This document shows positions 45,190 through 53,627 of a DNA stretch of 64,000 bases, in pieces. The position numbers were made by a program, and so were the translations under genes. Positions within the stretch are counted from its first letter, which is position 1. Each line of letters begins with the position of its first letter. A model generated the notes under the pieces. The model worked only from the letters and a program-made list of their open reading frames with translations, was not told the DNA's origin and did not search any database. Location of the stretch: contig NZ_BDAZ01000008.1 of assembly GCF_001612725.1 (NCBI RefSeq), positions 124,001-188,000 of the forward strand. Reading direction: 5' to 3'. Source of the stretch: Nocardia anaemiae NBRC 100462 (lineage in GTDB: Bacteria; Actinomycetota; Actinomycetes; Mycobacteriales; Mycobacteriaceae).

Positions 45190-45204
45190 AGTAGTTTCTG
45201 TCAA
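45174..45204 (-). promoter_or_regulatory. Promoter of the MFS-tetR unit
   Basis: On the minus strand, TTGACA (45204-45199) and TACTAT (45179-45174) are separated by 19 bases, slightly longer than ideal. The -10 box lies inside the inverted-repeat operator, so repressor and polymerase would compete. This is a sigma-A-like prediction. Confidence 0.6.
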
Positions 45205-45265
45205 TATTCACCCAACCGTGTCTCTTCCGGGCCCACCACGCGGCCGGTCAGTAGGCTCGCAGCCG

Positions 45266-46540
45266 ATGAGCACCCGGGACCTCCTCCTCGCACTCTGCCT
45301 CGGTTCTGCGCTGGCCATTACGGCCGTGACCTGGGGCCCTGCCGCGACCGTTTCGCAGGCGACGCCGACGACCACGACGACGACGCCGTTCAACACCCCG
45401 AATACCGACAGTTGCCCGCAGAAGACGAAGCCGCCCAATCCGATCGACGAATCGGAGGTCCCCGAACCCGGACAGCCGACGCCGACCCCGCTTGCCGTGC
45501 CGATTCCGCCGGTCGGCGGCTCACGACTGGGTGAATGCGGTGTCGTCATCCCGCGCGGCGCACCGCCGGTGCCGCAGGACATTTCCGCAACGGCCTGGCA
45601 GGTATCGGATCTCGATACCGGTGAGGTGCTCGCCGCCAAGGACCCGCACGGACGCTACCGGCCAGCCAGCACGATCAAGGTGCTGCTCGCGACCATCGCG
45701 CTGCGCAATCTCGACCTGAACAAGACCGTCACCGGGACGCAGGAGGACGCGAATGCCGACGGCACCCGTGTCGGCATCGGTCCGGGTGGCCGCTACACCA
45801 ACCGGCAGCTGATGCAGGCGCTGATCATGGCGTCGGGCAACGATGCCGCGCACGCCATCGCCGCCCAGCTCGGCGGCGACGCCGCTACCGTGCAGAAGAT
45901 GAACGAACTGGCAAAGTCGTTGTACGCCTTGGATACTCGCACCGCGAGCCCGTCCGGTCTGGACGGTCCCGGCATGAGCACCTCGGCCTACGATCTGTCG
46001 GTGCTGTTCCGCGAGGCGATGACAATTCCCTTGTTCGCCGAACTCATCCACACCGAACAAGTCGACTTTCCCGGCTACCCCAAGGACCCGAAAAACCCTG
46101 ACGACAAAGACCATCCGGGCTTCCCCATCGCCAACGACAACCACCTGCTCTACGAATACGACGGTGCGCTCGGCGGCAAGACCGGTTACACCGACGACGC
46201 CAGACAGACCTTCGTCGCCGCCGCCCAACGCGACGGCCGCCGCCTCGTCGTGACGCTGCTGAAAGCCGATGTGCTGCCGCTGCGTCCGTGGGAACAGGCC
46301 GCGCGTCTGCTCGACTACGGATTCGCGCTGCCGAAGAGCGCCACCGTAGGAAAGCTTCCCGAAGCTAAGTCCACGAAAGGCACTGTGGGACTTGCCTCGC
46401 CGCCTCCGAAAGACCACGAGGCAGAGCCCGCCGATGAATCCGAGAACCATGCGGGCACCCGCATGCTACTACTGGTGGGCGGCATAATTCTGGTCCTCGC
46501 ACTGCTTTTCGGAGCTCGCCGCGTCAACCGCCACCGATAG
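45266..46540 (+). CDS. dacB: D-alanyl-D-alanine carboxypeptidase (S11), DacB-like
   Basis: This 424-residue low-molecular-mass penicillin-binding protein trims the terminal D-Ala of peptidoglycan peptides. The three active-site motifs are complete: Ser135-Thr-Ile-Lys138 (RPASTIK), Ser190-Gly-Asn192 (MASGNDA) and Lys305-Thr-Gly (GGKTGYTD). An N-terminal signal segment and a Pro/Thr linker precede the domain, and a C-terminal membrane anchor is at about residues 400-418. It corresponds to dacB1 (Rv3330) by order. The start at 45266 begins the signal sequence directly. Confidence 0.94.
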   Translation: MSTRDLLLALCLGSALAITAVTWGPAATVSQATPTTTTTTPFNTPNTDSCPQKTKPPNPIDESEVPEPGQPTPTPLAVPIPPVGGSRLGECGVVIPRGAPPVPQDISATAWQVSDLDTGEVLAAKDPHGRYRPASTIKVLLATIALRNLDLNKTVTGTQEDANADGTRVGIGPGGRYTNRQLMQALIMASGNDAAHAIAAQLGGDAATVQKMNELAKSLYALDTRTASPSGLDGPGMSTSAYDLSVLFREAMTIPLFAELIHTEQVDFPGYPKDPKNPDDKDHPGFPIANDNHLLYEYDGALGGKTGYTDDARQTFVAAAQRDGRRLVVTLLKADVLPLRPWEQAARLLDYGFALPKSATVGKLPEAKSTKGTVGLASPPPKDHEAEPADESENHAGTRMLLLVGGIILVLALLFGARRVNRHR

Positions 46541-46660
46541 TTTCTTCGGGAGTTCCGGCGCCCAACAAGTATCCACCGCGCGAAGTGTGATATCTGGGCG
46601 CGGCGAATCGGAGGTTCTCTGGCGGTCGAGCGTGAGGGACCCCGGTGCTCGAGCGGTGGA

Positions 46661-47371
46661 TCAGAGGATCGGTTGGGCCATCCGGGTGATTTCCCGGCGG
46701 ATCGTGTGCTGGTCGCAGGGAGTGATGTGGAATTCGTTGTATTGGCGGCGGTAGTGGTAGCGGCCGTCGCCGTCGATGTCGAACCAGTTCAGGTATTCGG
46801 GTGGGTCCGGTTGTGAATCGCGTAGGCCGCGAAGGATTTCCACGGTTCCGGAACCGGAGCGCCGAGCGCGCAGGAGGCGGTAGATCTGGTCGGACGGCGT
46901 CTCTTTCAGGCCGGTCCAGGACTCGAGATTATCGACCAGGCATTGGATATCCTCGATGACGGCCGGATGCTTTCCGGGCGGCACGTCGCCGAGCACCGCG
47001 GTGAACACCGCGGGCACGATCGCGGCGGTGCCGACCTCGAGCACGACATTGCCGCCGAACTCGGGGGTGGGGCCCGGCCGTTGCACCAGGGTGACACCGA
47101 TGTCGGCGTCGATCGCGCCGAACGCACGCAGCGGGCGTCGTCGAGTTCCGGTGAGTGTCAATGCGATTCGCGGATCCGCCACCACCCGCAATGCCGCCGA
47201 GAGGTCCGGGTTGGCGTGCAGCGGCATGCGGCGTTCCAATTCGCGGGTGAGCTGGTCGAATTCGTCCTCCCAGCGCACCGAGGCGATCAGACGTAACGGA
47301 AAGGGGTAGCGATCAGACCGGGTCTCGCGCCAGATGTGCATGAACTCATCGGGTGTGAACTCGAACTTCAC
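46661..47371 (-). CDS. EspG-family ESX secretion chaperone
   Basis: This 236-residue cytoplasmic protein resembles the EspG family, which binds the helical tip of PE-PPE-type substrates and delivers them to ESX. Evidence includes the N-terminal FEFTPDEFMHIWRETRSDRY, the SVRWEDEFDQL strand and the C-terminal QYNEFHITPCDQH segment. The GTG start overlaps the stop of the PPE-like gene upstream by 4 bases, so chaperone and substrate are made together. It is the last gene of a four-gene cassette. Confidence 0.82.
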   Translation of the reverse strand: MKFEFTPDEFMHIWRETRSDRYPFPLRLIASVRWEDEFDQLTRELERRMPLHANPDLSAALRVVADPRIALTLTGTRRRPLRAFGAIDADIGVTLVQRPGPTPEFGGNVVLEVGTAAIVPAVFTAVLGDVPPGKHPAVIEDIQCLVDNLESWTGLKETPSDQIYRLLRARRSGSGTVEILRGLRDSQPDPPEYLNWFDIDGDGRYHYRRQYNEFHITPCDQHTIRREITRMAQPIL

Positions 47372-48696
47372 CCGCGCTCACCGTTCGCCGCGGGCGCATC
47401 GGAACCGATAGCCTGGGGAACCGCGGGATCGTCCGGACCGAGCAGTTCTTCGTACTGGCCGATCAGGTAATCGGGGACCTTGCGGCTCGACTCGTCCTCC
47501 CCCGATTTGCGTCCCGCGCCGGGCGACGACATGCCCGACATGCCGTTGCGGCCGGTGCTGGCCGCGCTCGACGCAGTGGAAGCCGTTGTACTGCTGGCGT
47601 TTCCGGTTGTCGGCACGCCGGTGACGCTGCGGCCTGGGCCCGGTGTGGTGCTGTTGCCGAATCCGGATGCGCTGCCCGGTCCGGAGGTGCCGAGGCTGCC
47701 CGGCTGTCCCGAAGTCGTCGGGGTGGTGGTCGTTGCGGCGGGCGAGGTGGCGGTGGTGCTCGCGGCCGTGGTCGGGGACTGCGTCTGTTGTTGTCCGGTA
47801 GTGGAATTCGAGTCGAGACTCGTGGGGTTCACCGTGCCCTGATCGGTCCCGGGTGTCCCCGAACCGTTCGACTCGCCGTTGCCGCCGCCGGTGTTACCGG
47901 TGCCCGCTCCGGTGGTGCCGCCGCTGCTGCCCCCAGTACTTCCGCCCGGACCGCCCTCATTGCCCCCACCGGGTGATGTGACCGGCACAAAGGTCGGGAC
48001 TCCGGACCCGGCAGGGCCATAGGACGGTTTGTAATTGTTGTTCATGGTGTCGATCGCGGTGCGATGCAGCGCCTCGATGCCGCGCTGATAGGCGACCTCC
48101 TGACTGTCACCGGCCCCGGCAAGTCCCGCGCCGATCGCGGAAATAATGACCTGCGCGGGATCCAGCGAAGTCGCCGAACCTCTGCTGCCTTGCGCCGCGG
48201 ACGGTGGCGGCACCGTCATCTTCACCACTTCGGCGGCCGACGCCACACCCTTGATCCGGTGCCCGCAGGCATTGATCACCTGCTCGATCTCACTTGCCTG
48301 CCGATAGAACGTCTGCGCCGCGGCAAGAGCCGCATCGGCCATGGCGCCCTCGATGCCCGAAGCCAATGCCTTCTGAATCGCGATATTCGCACCCAGCAGC
48401 CCACCGCTCAGCGCCGTGGCAATACTGATCCAGGTATCGGCCTGCTGATGCATGATGCCCGGACTCATCTGCTGCGCGTGGGTATAGATCTCCTCGTGGG
48501 TGATGCCTTCGAACTGCTCCATCCGAGTGATGTACGCCGAATCCTGGCCGCTTGCGGACAGTTTCGTCTCATACTGCTCCACACCCTGCTGCTGACCCCG
48601 CGCAAGCGTGCTCGGCTGGGTGGTGTCCGGCTTGCGGCTCGAATCGAATGCACCGAGCGCCGAAGGAACATTGTTGATGTCGAGAGGGCCGGTCAT
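47368..48696 (-). CDS. PPE-like ESX substrate with Gly/Ser/Thr-rich tail
   Basis: This is a 442-residue protein. Residues 30-170 form a helical region reminiscent of PPE/WXG100 domains, with the segment MHQQADTWISIATALSGGLL in the position of the PPE second and third helices. Residues 225-400 are a low-complexity Gly/Ser/Thr/Pro stretch, typical of exported mycolata surface proteins. The last 35 residues are acidic and folded-looking (VPDYLIGQYEELLG). It is upstream of, and coupled to, EspG, its likely chaperone. Confidence 0.7.
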   Translation of the reverse strand: MTGPLDINNVPSALGAFDSSRKPDTTQPSTLARGQQQGVEQYETKLSASGQDSAYITRMEQFEGITHEEIYTHAQQMSPGIMHQQADTWISIATALSGGLLGANIAIQKALASGIEGAMADAALAAAQTFYRQASEIEQVINACGHRIKGVASAAEVVKMTVPPPSAAQGSRGSATSLDPAQVIISAIGAGLAGAGDSQEVAYQRGIEALHRTAIDTMNNNYKPSYGPAGSGVPTFVPVTSPGGGNEGGPGGSTGGSSGGTTGAGTGNTGGGNGESNGSGTPGTDQGTVNPTSLDSNSTTGQQQTQSPTTAASTTATSPAATTTTPTTSGQPGSLGTSGPGSASGFGNSTTPGPGRSVTGVPTTGNASSTTASTASSAASTGRNGMSGMSSPGAGRKSGEDESSRKVPDYLIGQYEELLGPDDPAVPQAIGSDAPAANGERG

Positions 48697-48698
48697 GG

Positions 48699-49325
48699 TT
48701 AGTTGTCCTTGCCGATCTCCGGTTCGATGGTGGAGGCGATGTCGGTTATGCCGTCGCAGGGGTTGAGGTTTTGGGGGGCGCGGTCGGTGAGATAGACGTC
48801 GACCTGGACGAATCCCACCTTCGTTCGCAAGTCGATCTGACAGTTGCGACTGACTTGCGGATCACGGACCAGCAGGGCTTGGCGACCGTTCACGGTGATC
48901 GGCTCGCTGTACGAGCCAACCTTCGCGAGGTCTTCCTCCCAACTCGCGTTTCCTGAGTTCAATTGCAAGGTTCGCAAAGTCGAGAGGAAGTCGCAGGTGA
49001 GAAAGCTGTACTCGGCCACGAGATCGTCGCCACGCGCTCGGGATGCGGGATCGAAGCCAGCTCGTCGAGCTGCGTCGTCGCTGATCCATGTACAGGGATC
49101 GAACACGACCTTTGGGCGTCCCGTACTGGCGGTGTACTTGTTGTCCTGCGACGGCGGCTGAAGCTTCGGATTGGTCAGTGTCGGCCTAGCCGATGGAGCC
49201 GAGGAAGACGTAGTTTGACCTGAACCGACCTGGTCCTGCGCGGTGTCGCTGTTGGATGAACAGCTCGCAGCGAGTGGCATAGCGGTTAACGCCAGAAGTG
49301 CCAGCAAGGGGCGAATTCTCATCAT
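48699..49325 (-). CDS. DUF3558-type lipoprotein
   Basis: This is a 208-residue secreted lipoprotein. Signal peptide residues 1-21 end at the lipobox LAASC with Cys22. The mature domain has the DUF3558 layout: a Ser/Thr linker, then FDPCTWISDDAARRAGFDP and a later NLNPCDGI segment, with further cysteines in between (FLTCDF, RNCQ). Such lipoproteins often accompany EspG/PPE gene pairs in Nocardia. The ATG overlaps the upstream gene by 4 bases; a second ATG follows directly. Confidence 0.8.
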   Translation of the reverse strand: MMRIRPLLALLALTAMPLAASCSSNSDTAQDQVGSGQTTSSSAPSARPTLTNPKLQPPSQDNKYTASTGRPKVVFDPCTWISDDAARRAGFDPASRARGDDLVAEYSFLTCDFLSTLRTLQLNSGNASWEEDLAKVGSYSEPITVNGRQALLVRDPQVSRNCQIDLRTKVGFVQVDVYLTDRAPQNLNPCDGITDIASTIEPEIGKDN

Positions 49326-49696
49326 GACGCCTGCGCTCCTGAAGTGCCGGTGATTATCGACTTCGCGAACATGGCGTCGGCTTCCTCCACCAACTGACCA
49401 GCTCGCAGATAAGCCGCCGCCATCTTCAATGCCGCCTCTTTCATCCCGTTGAGAGCATCCGTCATCTGCACTGCCTTACCGGAAAATCCGTCTTGAAGCT
49501 GCTTGGCGGACTCGAAGCCTCCGAATCCCTCGAGCTTGTGCAAACGTGTCGATCGCCTGATCTCCGGATCGAGTGTGGTTTCAACAAACCTTGTGTAGAC
49601 CTCGGCGCACCGCCGTGCGGCGTCCGCCTCCATCCGAAATGTTCCCCCAGTGGCCTGCTGATACAGCGCATTTGCGGCCGATTGTCCCACTTCCAT
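49322..49696 (-). CDS. Small helical protein, likely ESX substrate
   Basis: This is a 124-residue protein without a signal peptide, predicted as two long helices (ATGGTFRMEADAARRCAEVY and EAALKMAAAYLRAGQLVEEA) around a central SAKQLQDGF turn. It opens the cassette that ends with EspG and resembles the first genes of other EspG/PPE sets, where PE- or WXG-sized proteins are found. I cannot name a family. A GGGAGGG ribosome site precedes the ATG. Confidence 0.65.
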   Translation of the reverse strand: MEVGQSAANALYQQATGGTFRMEADAARRCAEVYTRFVETTLDPEIRRSTRLHKLEGFGGFESAKQLQDGFSGKAVQMTDALNGMKEAALKMAAAYLRAGQLVEEADAMFAKSIITGTSGAQAS

Positions 49697-50056
49697 CGGC
49701 GATCCCTCCCTCGCTGTTCGTGCGCTTACTGTACTGGACGCGTGAAACGGTCAATCGGTTCCGTTGGGACACAACGACCTTCTCGATTGGTTCCGATCCT
49801 GCGGGTTCAGGCCGCTCGTGGCGCGTCCTGCCCGAGCATTCATCCAGCCGTGTACCCGCCACAGGGCTTCATCGCGGGTCGTAGGGACCCACAGATCCGG
49901 GGACGCGCAGGTGCCGATCGGACTTGCGAAGATGCCACTGGATGCAATTTGTCCTGGGGTTATGTCCTGATCGCATGGAAATCCGCAGTGTTGCCGCCAG
50001 CTGAGATCGCGCGTGGTCTCCTGATGCGAACAGTGAAACCTGATGGGAGGCGGGGC
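49697..50056. other. Intergenic region between divergent ESX cassette and XRE gene
   Basis: There are 360 bases without a convincing gene. It must carry the promoters of the EspG cassette (leftward) and the XRE/DUF397 genes (rightward). I see no clear long palindrome or repeat in it. Confidence 0.5.
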
Positions 50057-50935
50057 ATGTCGGAGGACGGATCGACGCTGGCACGGCGACAGCTGGGGAA
50101 GTACCTGCGGGACGGCCGGGAGGGATGTGGATTCACGCTCGCGCAAGCGGCGGCGTTGATCGAGCGCAGTGGTAGCACGTTGCAGCGCATAGAGAAGGGC
50201 ACCGTGGCACAGCTGCGCGAGGTGGATCTAGCGGCGCTGTGCACGATCTATGGCTTCGACCCGGACCACACCGAGGCGATGAAAGTGCTTGCAGCACAAG
50301 GTAATAAGGAAAGTTGGTGGCGCGAGTACTGCGACTTGATGTCGGCGAACTTCGACTTCTTCGTCGGATTGGAAGCATCGGCGCAGCGTTTGACCACCTA
50401 TGAGTCCGAACTGGTGCCGGGATTGCTGCAGACACCGGCGTACGCCAGTGTGCTCATCCGATCCGTCTATCCGGACGACAATGCCGAGGAGCACGCACGT
50501 CGGGTGCAGTTGCGGATGCGTCGGCAGCTGAGAATCACCCGCAAGCATCAACCCGCGACGCTCGAGGTGATCCTGCGGGAGTCGGTTCTGCGTGGGATGG
50601 TCGGCGGGCCGAAAGTTATGGCGACCCAACTGAAGTACCTTTGCGATGTCGGCACTCGGCCCAACATCAATCTTCGTATTCTCCCGTTCAGCGCTGGTTT
50701 TCCGCTCGGGGACGCGGTCGGCCCGTTCGTCATCCTCGAGTTCGGCACGGACAGACACGGCCGGGAGCTCGAGCCACCGGTGGTCTTCACGGAGAACTTC
50801 GCGGGGGATTTGTATCTTTCGAAACCGGCCACCATCCAGCGGTATCATCATGCGTACGAGAGCCTGCGGCGCAGTGCGATTGACGCCGACGCCAGCCGCG
50901 CTCTGCTCAGACGGGTGGCGAAGGAGTACACGTGA
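50057..50935 (+). CDS. XRE-type regulator with DUF5753
   Basis: This is a 292-residue protein with an N-terminal helix-turn-helix (residues 15-75: RDGREGCGFTLAQAAALIER, STLQRIEKGTVAQL) and the long C-terminal DUF5753 domain (about 105-290, with YESELVPGLLQTPAYASVL and the YVETRAGDLYL-like TENFAGDLYLSKP). These regulators are paired with DUF397 proteins throughout actinomycetes. The ATG follows a strong GGGAGG. The stop overlaps the GTG of the first DUF397 gene by 4 bases. Confidence 0.92.
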   Translation: MSEDGSTLARRQLGKYLRDGREGCGFTLAQAAALIERSGSTLQRIEKGTVAQLREVDLAALCTIYGFDPDHTEAMKVLAAQGNKESWWREYCDLMSANFDFFVGLEASAQRLTTYESELVPGLLQTPAYASVLIRSVYPDDNAEEHARRVQLRMRRQLRITRKHQPATLEVILRESVLRGMVGGPKVMATQLKYLCDVGTRPNINLRILPFSAGFPLGDAVGPFVILEFGTDRHGRELEPPVVFTENFAGDLYLSKPATIQRYHHAYESLRRSAIDADASRALLRRVAKEYT

Positions 50936-51135
50936 ACATCGATCTGGCCGGTGCCGACTGGTTCAAGAGCAGCCGGAGCGGCGGCAGCTCGAACTGCGTT
51001 GAGGTCGCCTTCCTCGCGAACACCCTTGTCGGCGTTCGCGATTCGAAGAACCCCTCCGGCCCCGCCCTCGTGTTCACCCCGGCCGAATGGTCGGCCTTCA
51101 CCGCCGCGACAACTCGCGGAGAGTTCGACCGCTGA
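50932..51135 (+). CDS. DUF397 protein, intact copy
   Basis: This 67-residue DUF397 protein carries the standard pattern WFKSSRSGGSSNCVEVAFL, VGVRDSKNPSGPALVFTPAE and W.AFTA near the end. DUF397 proteins occur with XRE-DUF5753 regulators (as in the AbaA/BldB-associated systems) and behave like small partner or antitoxin-like proteins. Coupled by a 4-base overlap to the regulator. Two further copies follow. Confidence 0.9.
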   Translation: MNIDLAGADWFKSSRSGGSSNCVEVAFLANTLVGVRDSKNPSGPALVFTPAEWSAFTAATTRGEFDR

Positions 51136-51169
51136 TCTCAGGCGCACCTCATGGCGGCTGCTCTCGGAC

Positions 51170-51352
51170 GTGAAGTCGTTCAAGAGCAGCCCTAGCGGTG
51201 CCCAGTCGAACTGCGTCGAGGTCACCTTCCTCCCGAACAAGCTTGTGGGCGTTCGCGATTCGAAGAACCCCTCCGGCCCCGCCCTCGTGTTCACCTCAGC
51301 CGAGTGGTCAGCCTTCACCGCCGCGACAACTCGCGGAGAGTTCGACCGCTGA
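51170..51352 (+). CDS. DUF397 protein, second copy (N-terminally short)
   Basis: This 60-residue copy begins at a GTG (VKSFKSSPSGAQSNCVEVTF) and ends with the same SAFTAATTRGEFDR as copy 1. It lacks the first seven or so residues including the conserved Trp of W-F/Y-K-S-S. No good ribosome site is seen before the GTG, so expression is doubtful. The unit repeats at a spacing of 219 bases. Confidence 0.55.
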   Translation: MKSFKSSPSGAQSNCVEVTFLPNKLVGVRDSKNPSGPALVFTSAEWSAFTAATTRGEFDR

Positions 51353-51388
51353 CCTCAGCGGGGCACCTCATGGCGGCTGCTCTCGGAC

Positions 51389-51522
51389 GTGAAGTCGTTC
51401 AAGAGCAGCCCTAGCGGTGCCCGCTCGAACTGCCTCGAGGTCACCTTCCTCCCGAACAACCTTGTGGGCATTCGCGATTCGAAGAACCCTCCGGCCCCGC
51501 ACTGGTGTTCACTTACTACTAG
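51389..51522 (+). pseudogene. DUF397 third copy, frameshifted and truncated
   Basis: The third unit (VKSFKSSPSGARSNCLEVTF, then VGIRDSKNP) loses one C in the CCCC run at 51487-51490 relative to the other copies. Reading across the break gives SGPALVFTYY and a stop at 51520-51522, so the final AEWSAFTAATTRGEFDR part is missing. It is a clear decaying duplicate. Confidence 0.8.
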
Positions 51523-51674
51523 GTGGCGATGCCACGAGCGGACCGGACACCAGCTATTCACAGTGGCGTCGATGTGGTCGAGGGCCAATCGACATGGACA
51601 GACGTCTGCCGGGCAACCGACATAGCCCACAGCAGTGTGGACGCCTGGGGCAGAGCGCCGTTATCGTTTTGCGA

Positions 51675-52010
51675 ATGGGAGATAGCGGGGGGCAGTATGG
51701 ATCCGGTCAGAATCTTTCTGTTGTGCCTGATGATGTGCAGGCGATCGGCCAGTACGTCTACAACATCGCCGACACCATGAAACAGGCCCTCGATTCCGCT
51801 GCCCGCGAGGTCGAGACCCTACTCGGTTCGGACTGGACCGGTGACGCGGCCGACGAATTCTCCACCGGCTGGGCCGAAACCCGTGACGGTGGAGCACAAC
51901 TCATGCAAGCGCTGACTTCGCTTGCCGAAAAGTTGGGCGTCACCGCAGCCAACTACAAGAGTACCGACACCGGCAACGCGTCCGGTATCTCCAGCCTGGA
52001 TCTGCCATGA
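51675..52010 (+). CDS. WXG100-family ESX protein
   Basis: This is a 111-residue helical hairpin protein. The turn is LLGSDWTGDAADEFSTGW, with Trp-Thr-Gly as the WXG motif. Helix one (VQAIGQYVYNIADTMKQALD) and helix two (LMQALTSLAEKLGVTAANYK) are of normal length; a C-terminal SSLDLP tail follows. The next WXG-like gene overlaps its stop by 4 bases (ATGA), so the two probably form a heterodimer exported with the toxin downstream. The ATG is preceded by a frame that reads back into DUF397. Confidence 0.85.
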   Translation: MGDSGGQYGSGQNLSVVPDDVQAIGQYVYNIADTMKQALDSAAREVETLLGSDWTGDAADEFSTGWAETRDGGAQLMQALTSLAEKLGVTAANYKSTDTGNASGISSLDLP

Positions 52011-52312
52011 GCTCCCAATTCAGTGTCGACCTGGACCAACTCGACCGGATCGTGTCGCGCCTCAATGGCCTGGCCGGGTTCTTGCACGATCACCTCGACG
52101 AGCTCGACCACAAGGTCGCGGCACTACACAGCGGCAGCTGGGAATCCGCGGCAGCCAGCGCTTATGCCGATGCCCACAGCCAATGGCTCACGGCCGCAAG
52201 AGAATTCGCCGAAGGCGTCGCCGCCGTGAGTGACGCCGCGCAGAAAGCGCATGGCCGCTACACCCGCGCCATCGACGTCAACCGACGGATGCTGCAGTCG
52301 GGGCAGGCATGA
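52007..52312 (+). CDS. WXG100-family partner protein with WES in place of WXG
   Basis: This 101-residue helical hairpin protein has SGSWESAAASAYADAHSQW at the turn, giving Trp-Glu-Ser instead of Trp-X-Gly. The two helices and their length are otherwise those of WXG100 proteins. The stop overlaps the start of the toxin gene by 4 bases, so the pair is coupled to it. Confidence 0.82.
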   Translation: MSSQFSVDLDQLDRIVSRLNGLAGFLHDHLDELDHKVAALHSGSWESAAASAYADAHSQWLTAAREFAEGVAAVSDAAQKAHGRYTRAIDVNRRMLQSGQA

Positions 52313-53613
52313 TCGTCGACTGGCAGACCTACTACGACGCCGCGAAGAAATGCCACGACCTCGCCGACGACCTCCGCAAGGCCGACAAACCGGTCCACGA
52401 TGCAGTAAAAGGTGAATGCGCCGGGATGGCCGGAGACGCCCCCGGCTGCAAACAGTGGGGCGAGGCGTACGACAAATCCGCCCAGCAGACCATGCAGGCC
52501 TCCTCCAGCCTGGCCAACGCCCTCACTAACTTCGGCGCCGTGCTGTATGCCAACGGCTACCACTACGGCTCCGCCAACAAAAGCAACCCCGCCCCACCGC
52601 GACCCGACGTCAGCCAAGTCGGCGAGTACAAGGTCAGCGTCCCATCGTCGGTGGCCGACAACGGAATCGGTTTCACCGACCACGGCGGCCTGAAGGAGTT
52701 CCTGGACAAACTCGTCGCCAAAGTTCTCTCGGCATTCGGCAAACTCCCCAACGGAGACCACACCAAACTCGACAAAGCCCACACCACCTGGAACACCTTC
52801 GCCAACCATGAAACCATCACCGGCGCCGCCGCCCGGATTTCCGCCATTTCGGCTCTGTTCGACGGCATGGACGATGCCACCAACCGGCAACTACTCCAAG
52901 ACCACTTCACCACGCTGAAAACCGGCGCCGAAACCGTCGCTACCGCCGCACAGAACATGGCCGCACCGGTCAAGGACTATCACGACGCGACTGTCGCCCT
53001 CGGCAAAGACAACGCCACCGCGATCAACGCACTGGAATTGTCCGTCAGCCTGATCGCCATCACCGCTGGTGTCGCGTTCCTGTTCAGCCTCGGCTCCTCC
53101 GCCGTCGCCGCAGCCGCCGCCATCGACGCCGACGTTGTCCTCACCATCAACGCGATCCAAACCTCCTACCGCGCCAGCCAAATGGTCCGAGTCATCGGCC
53201 TCACCAGCCTCGCGGCGGGCGCCGTCGGCACCATCGACGCCTTCCACGCCCTCCCCACCGTCGACCTCGACAAAGCCATCGCCGCCCTCGCCGCCATCAT
53301 CGGCATGACAGCGACAATCGATGATCCGGACTCCGACGACATCAACGGGCACAATACCGCTGGCGGCGCGTTTACTACGAACTCATACACGTCGAAGGTG
53401 AATAAAATCGCCAGCGAGTACGGGGTTTCACCGAAGGAAGTGAAGGATGCCATCCATAAGATCAAAGCACAAGGCGCTTGGCGTGGTGACGGGAACAATC
53501 GAAACCCTGACGTAATCGTCGATCTCGATACCGGTGAGGTCCACGTACAGAAACCAGACGGCAGCCCGTCCGAAGACAGTATCGGAAATATCCATGATGC
53601 ACTGGAACACTGA
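52309..53613 (+). CDS. Putative ESX-exported polymorphic toxin with variable C-terminal tip
   Basis: This is a 434-residue protein coupled to two WXG100-type genes and followed by a probable immunity gene. Residues 1-90 are helical, LXG/WXG-like; 100-240 continue helical; 245-335 hold hydrophobic segments (ALELSVSLIAITAGVAFLFS and VRVIGLTSLAAGAVGTIDAF). The last 75 residues (about 360-434) form a separate tip: KIASEYGVSPKEVKDAIHKI, NPDVIVDLDTGEVHVQ and DSIGNIHD. I recognise this pattern from the ends of RHS/polymorphic toxins, but not its activity. GC drops to about 50-55% in the tip by hand count of sample lines, against about 68% in the trunk, which indicates tip exchange. Confidence 0.75.
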   Translation: MIVDWQTYYDAAKKCHDLADDLRKADKPVHDAVKGECAGMAGDAPGCKQWGEAYDKSAQQTMQASSSLANALTNFGAVLYANGYHYGSANKSNPAPPRPDVSQVGEYKVSVPSSVADNGIGFTDHGGLKEFLDKLVAKVLSAFGKLPNGDHTKLDKAHTTWNTFANHETITGAAARISAISALFDGMDDATNRQLLQDHFTTLKTGAETVATAAQNMAAPVKDYHDATVALGKDNATAINALELSVSLIAITAGVAFLFSLGSSAVAAAAAIDADVVLTINAIQTSYRASQMVRVIGLTSLAAGAVGTIDAFHALPTVDLDKAIAALAAIIGMTATIDDPDSDDINGHNTAGGAFTTNSYTSKVNKIASEYGVSPKEVKDAIHKIKAQGAWRGDGNNRNPDVIVDLDTGEVHVQKPDGSPSEDSIGNIHDALEH

Positions 53614-53627
53614 CGGGAGGCGAAGCA

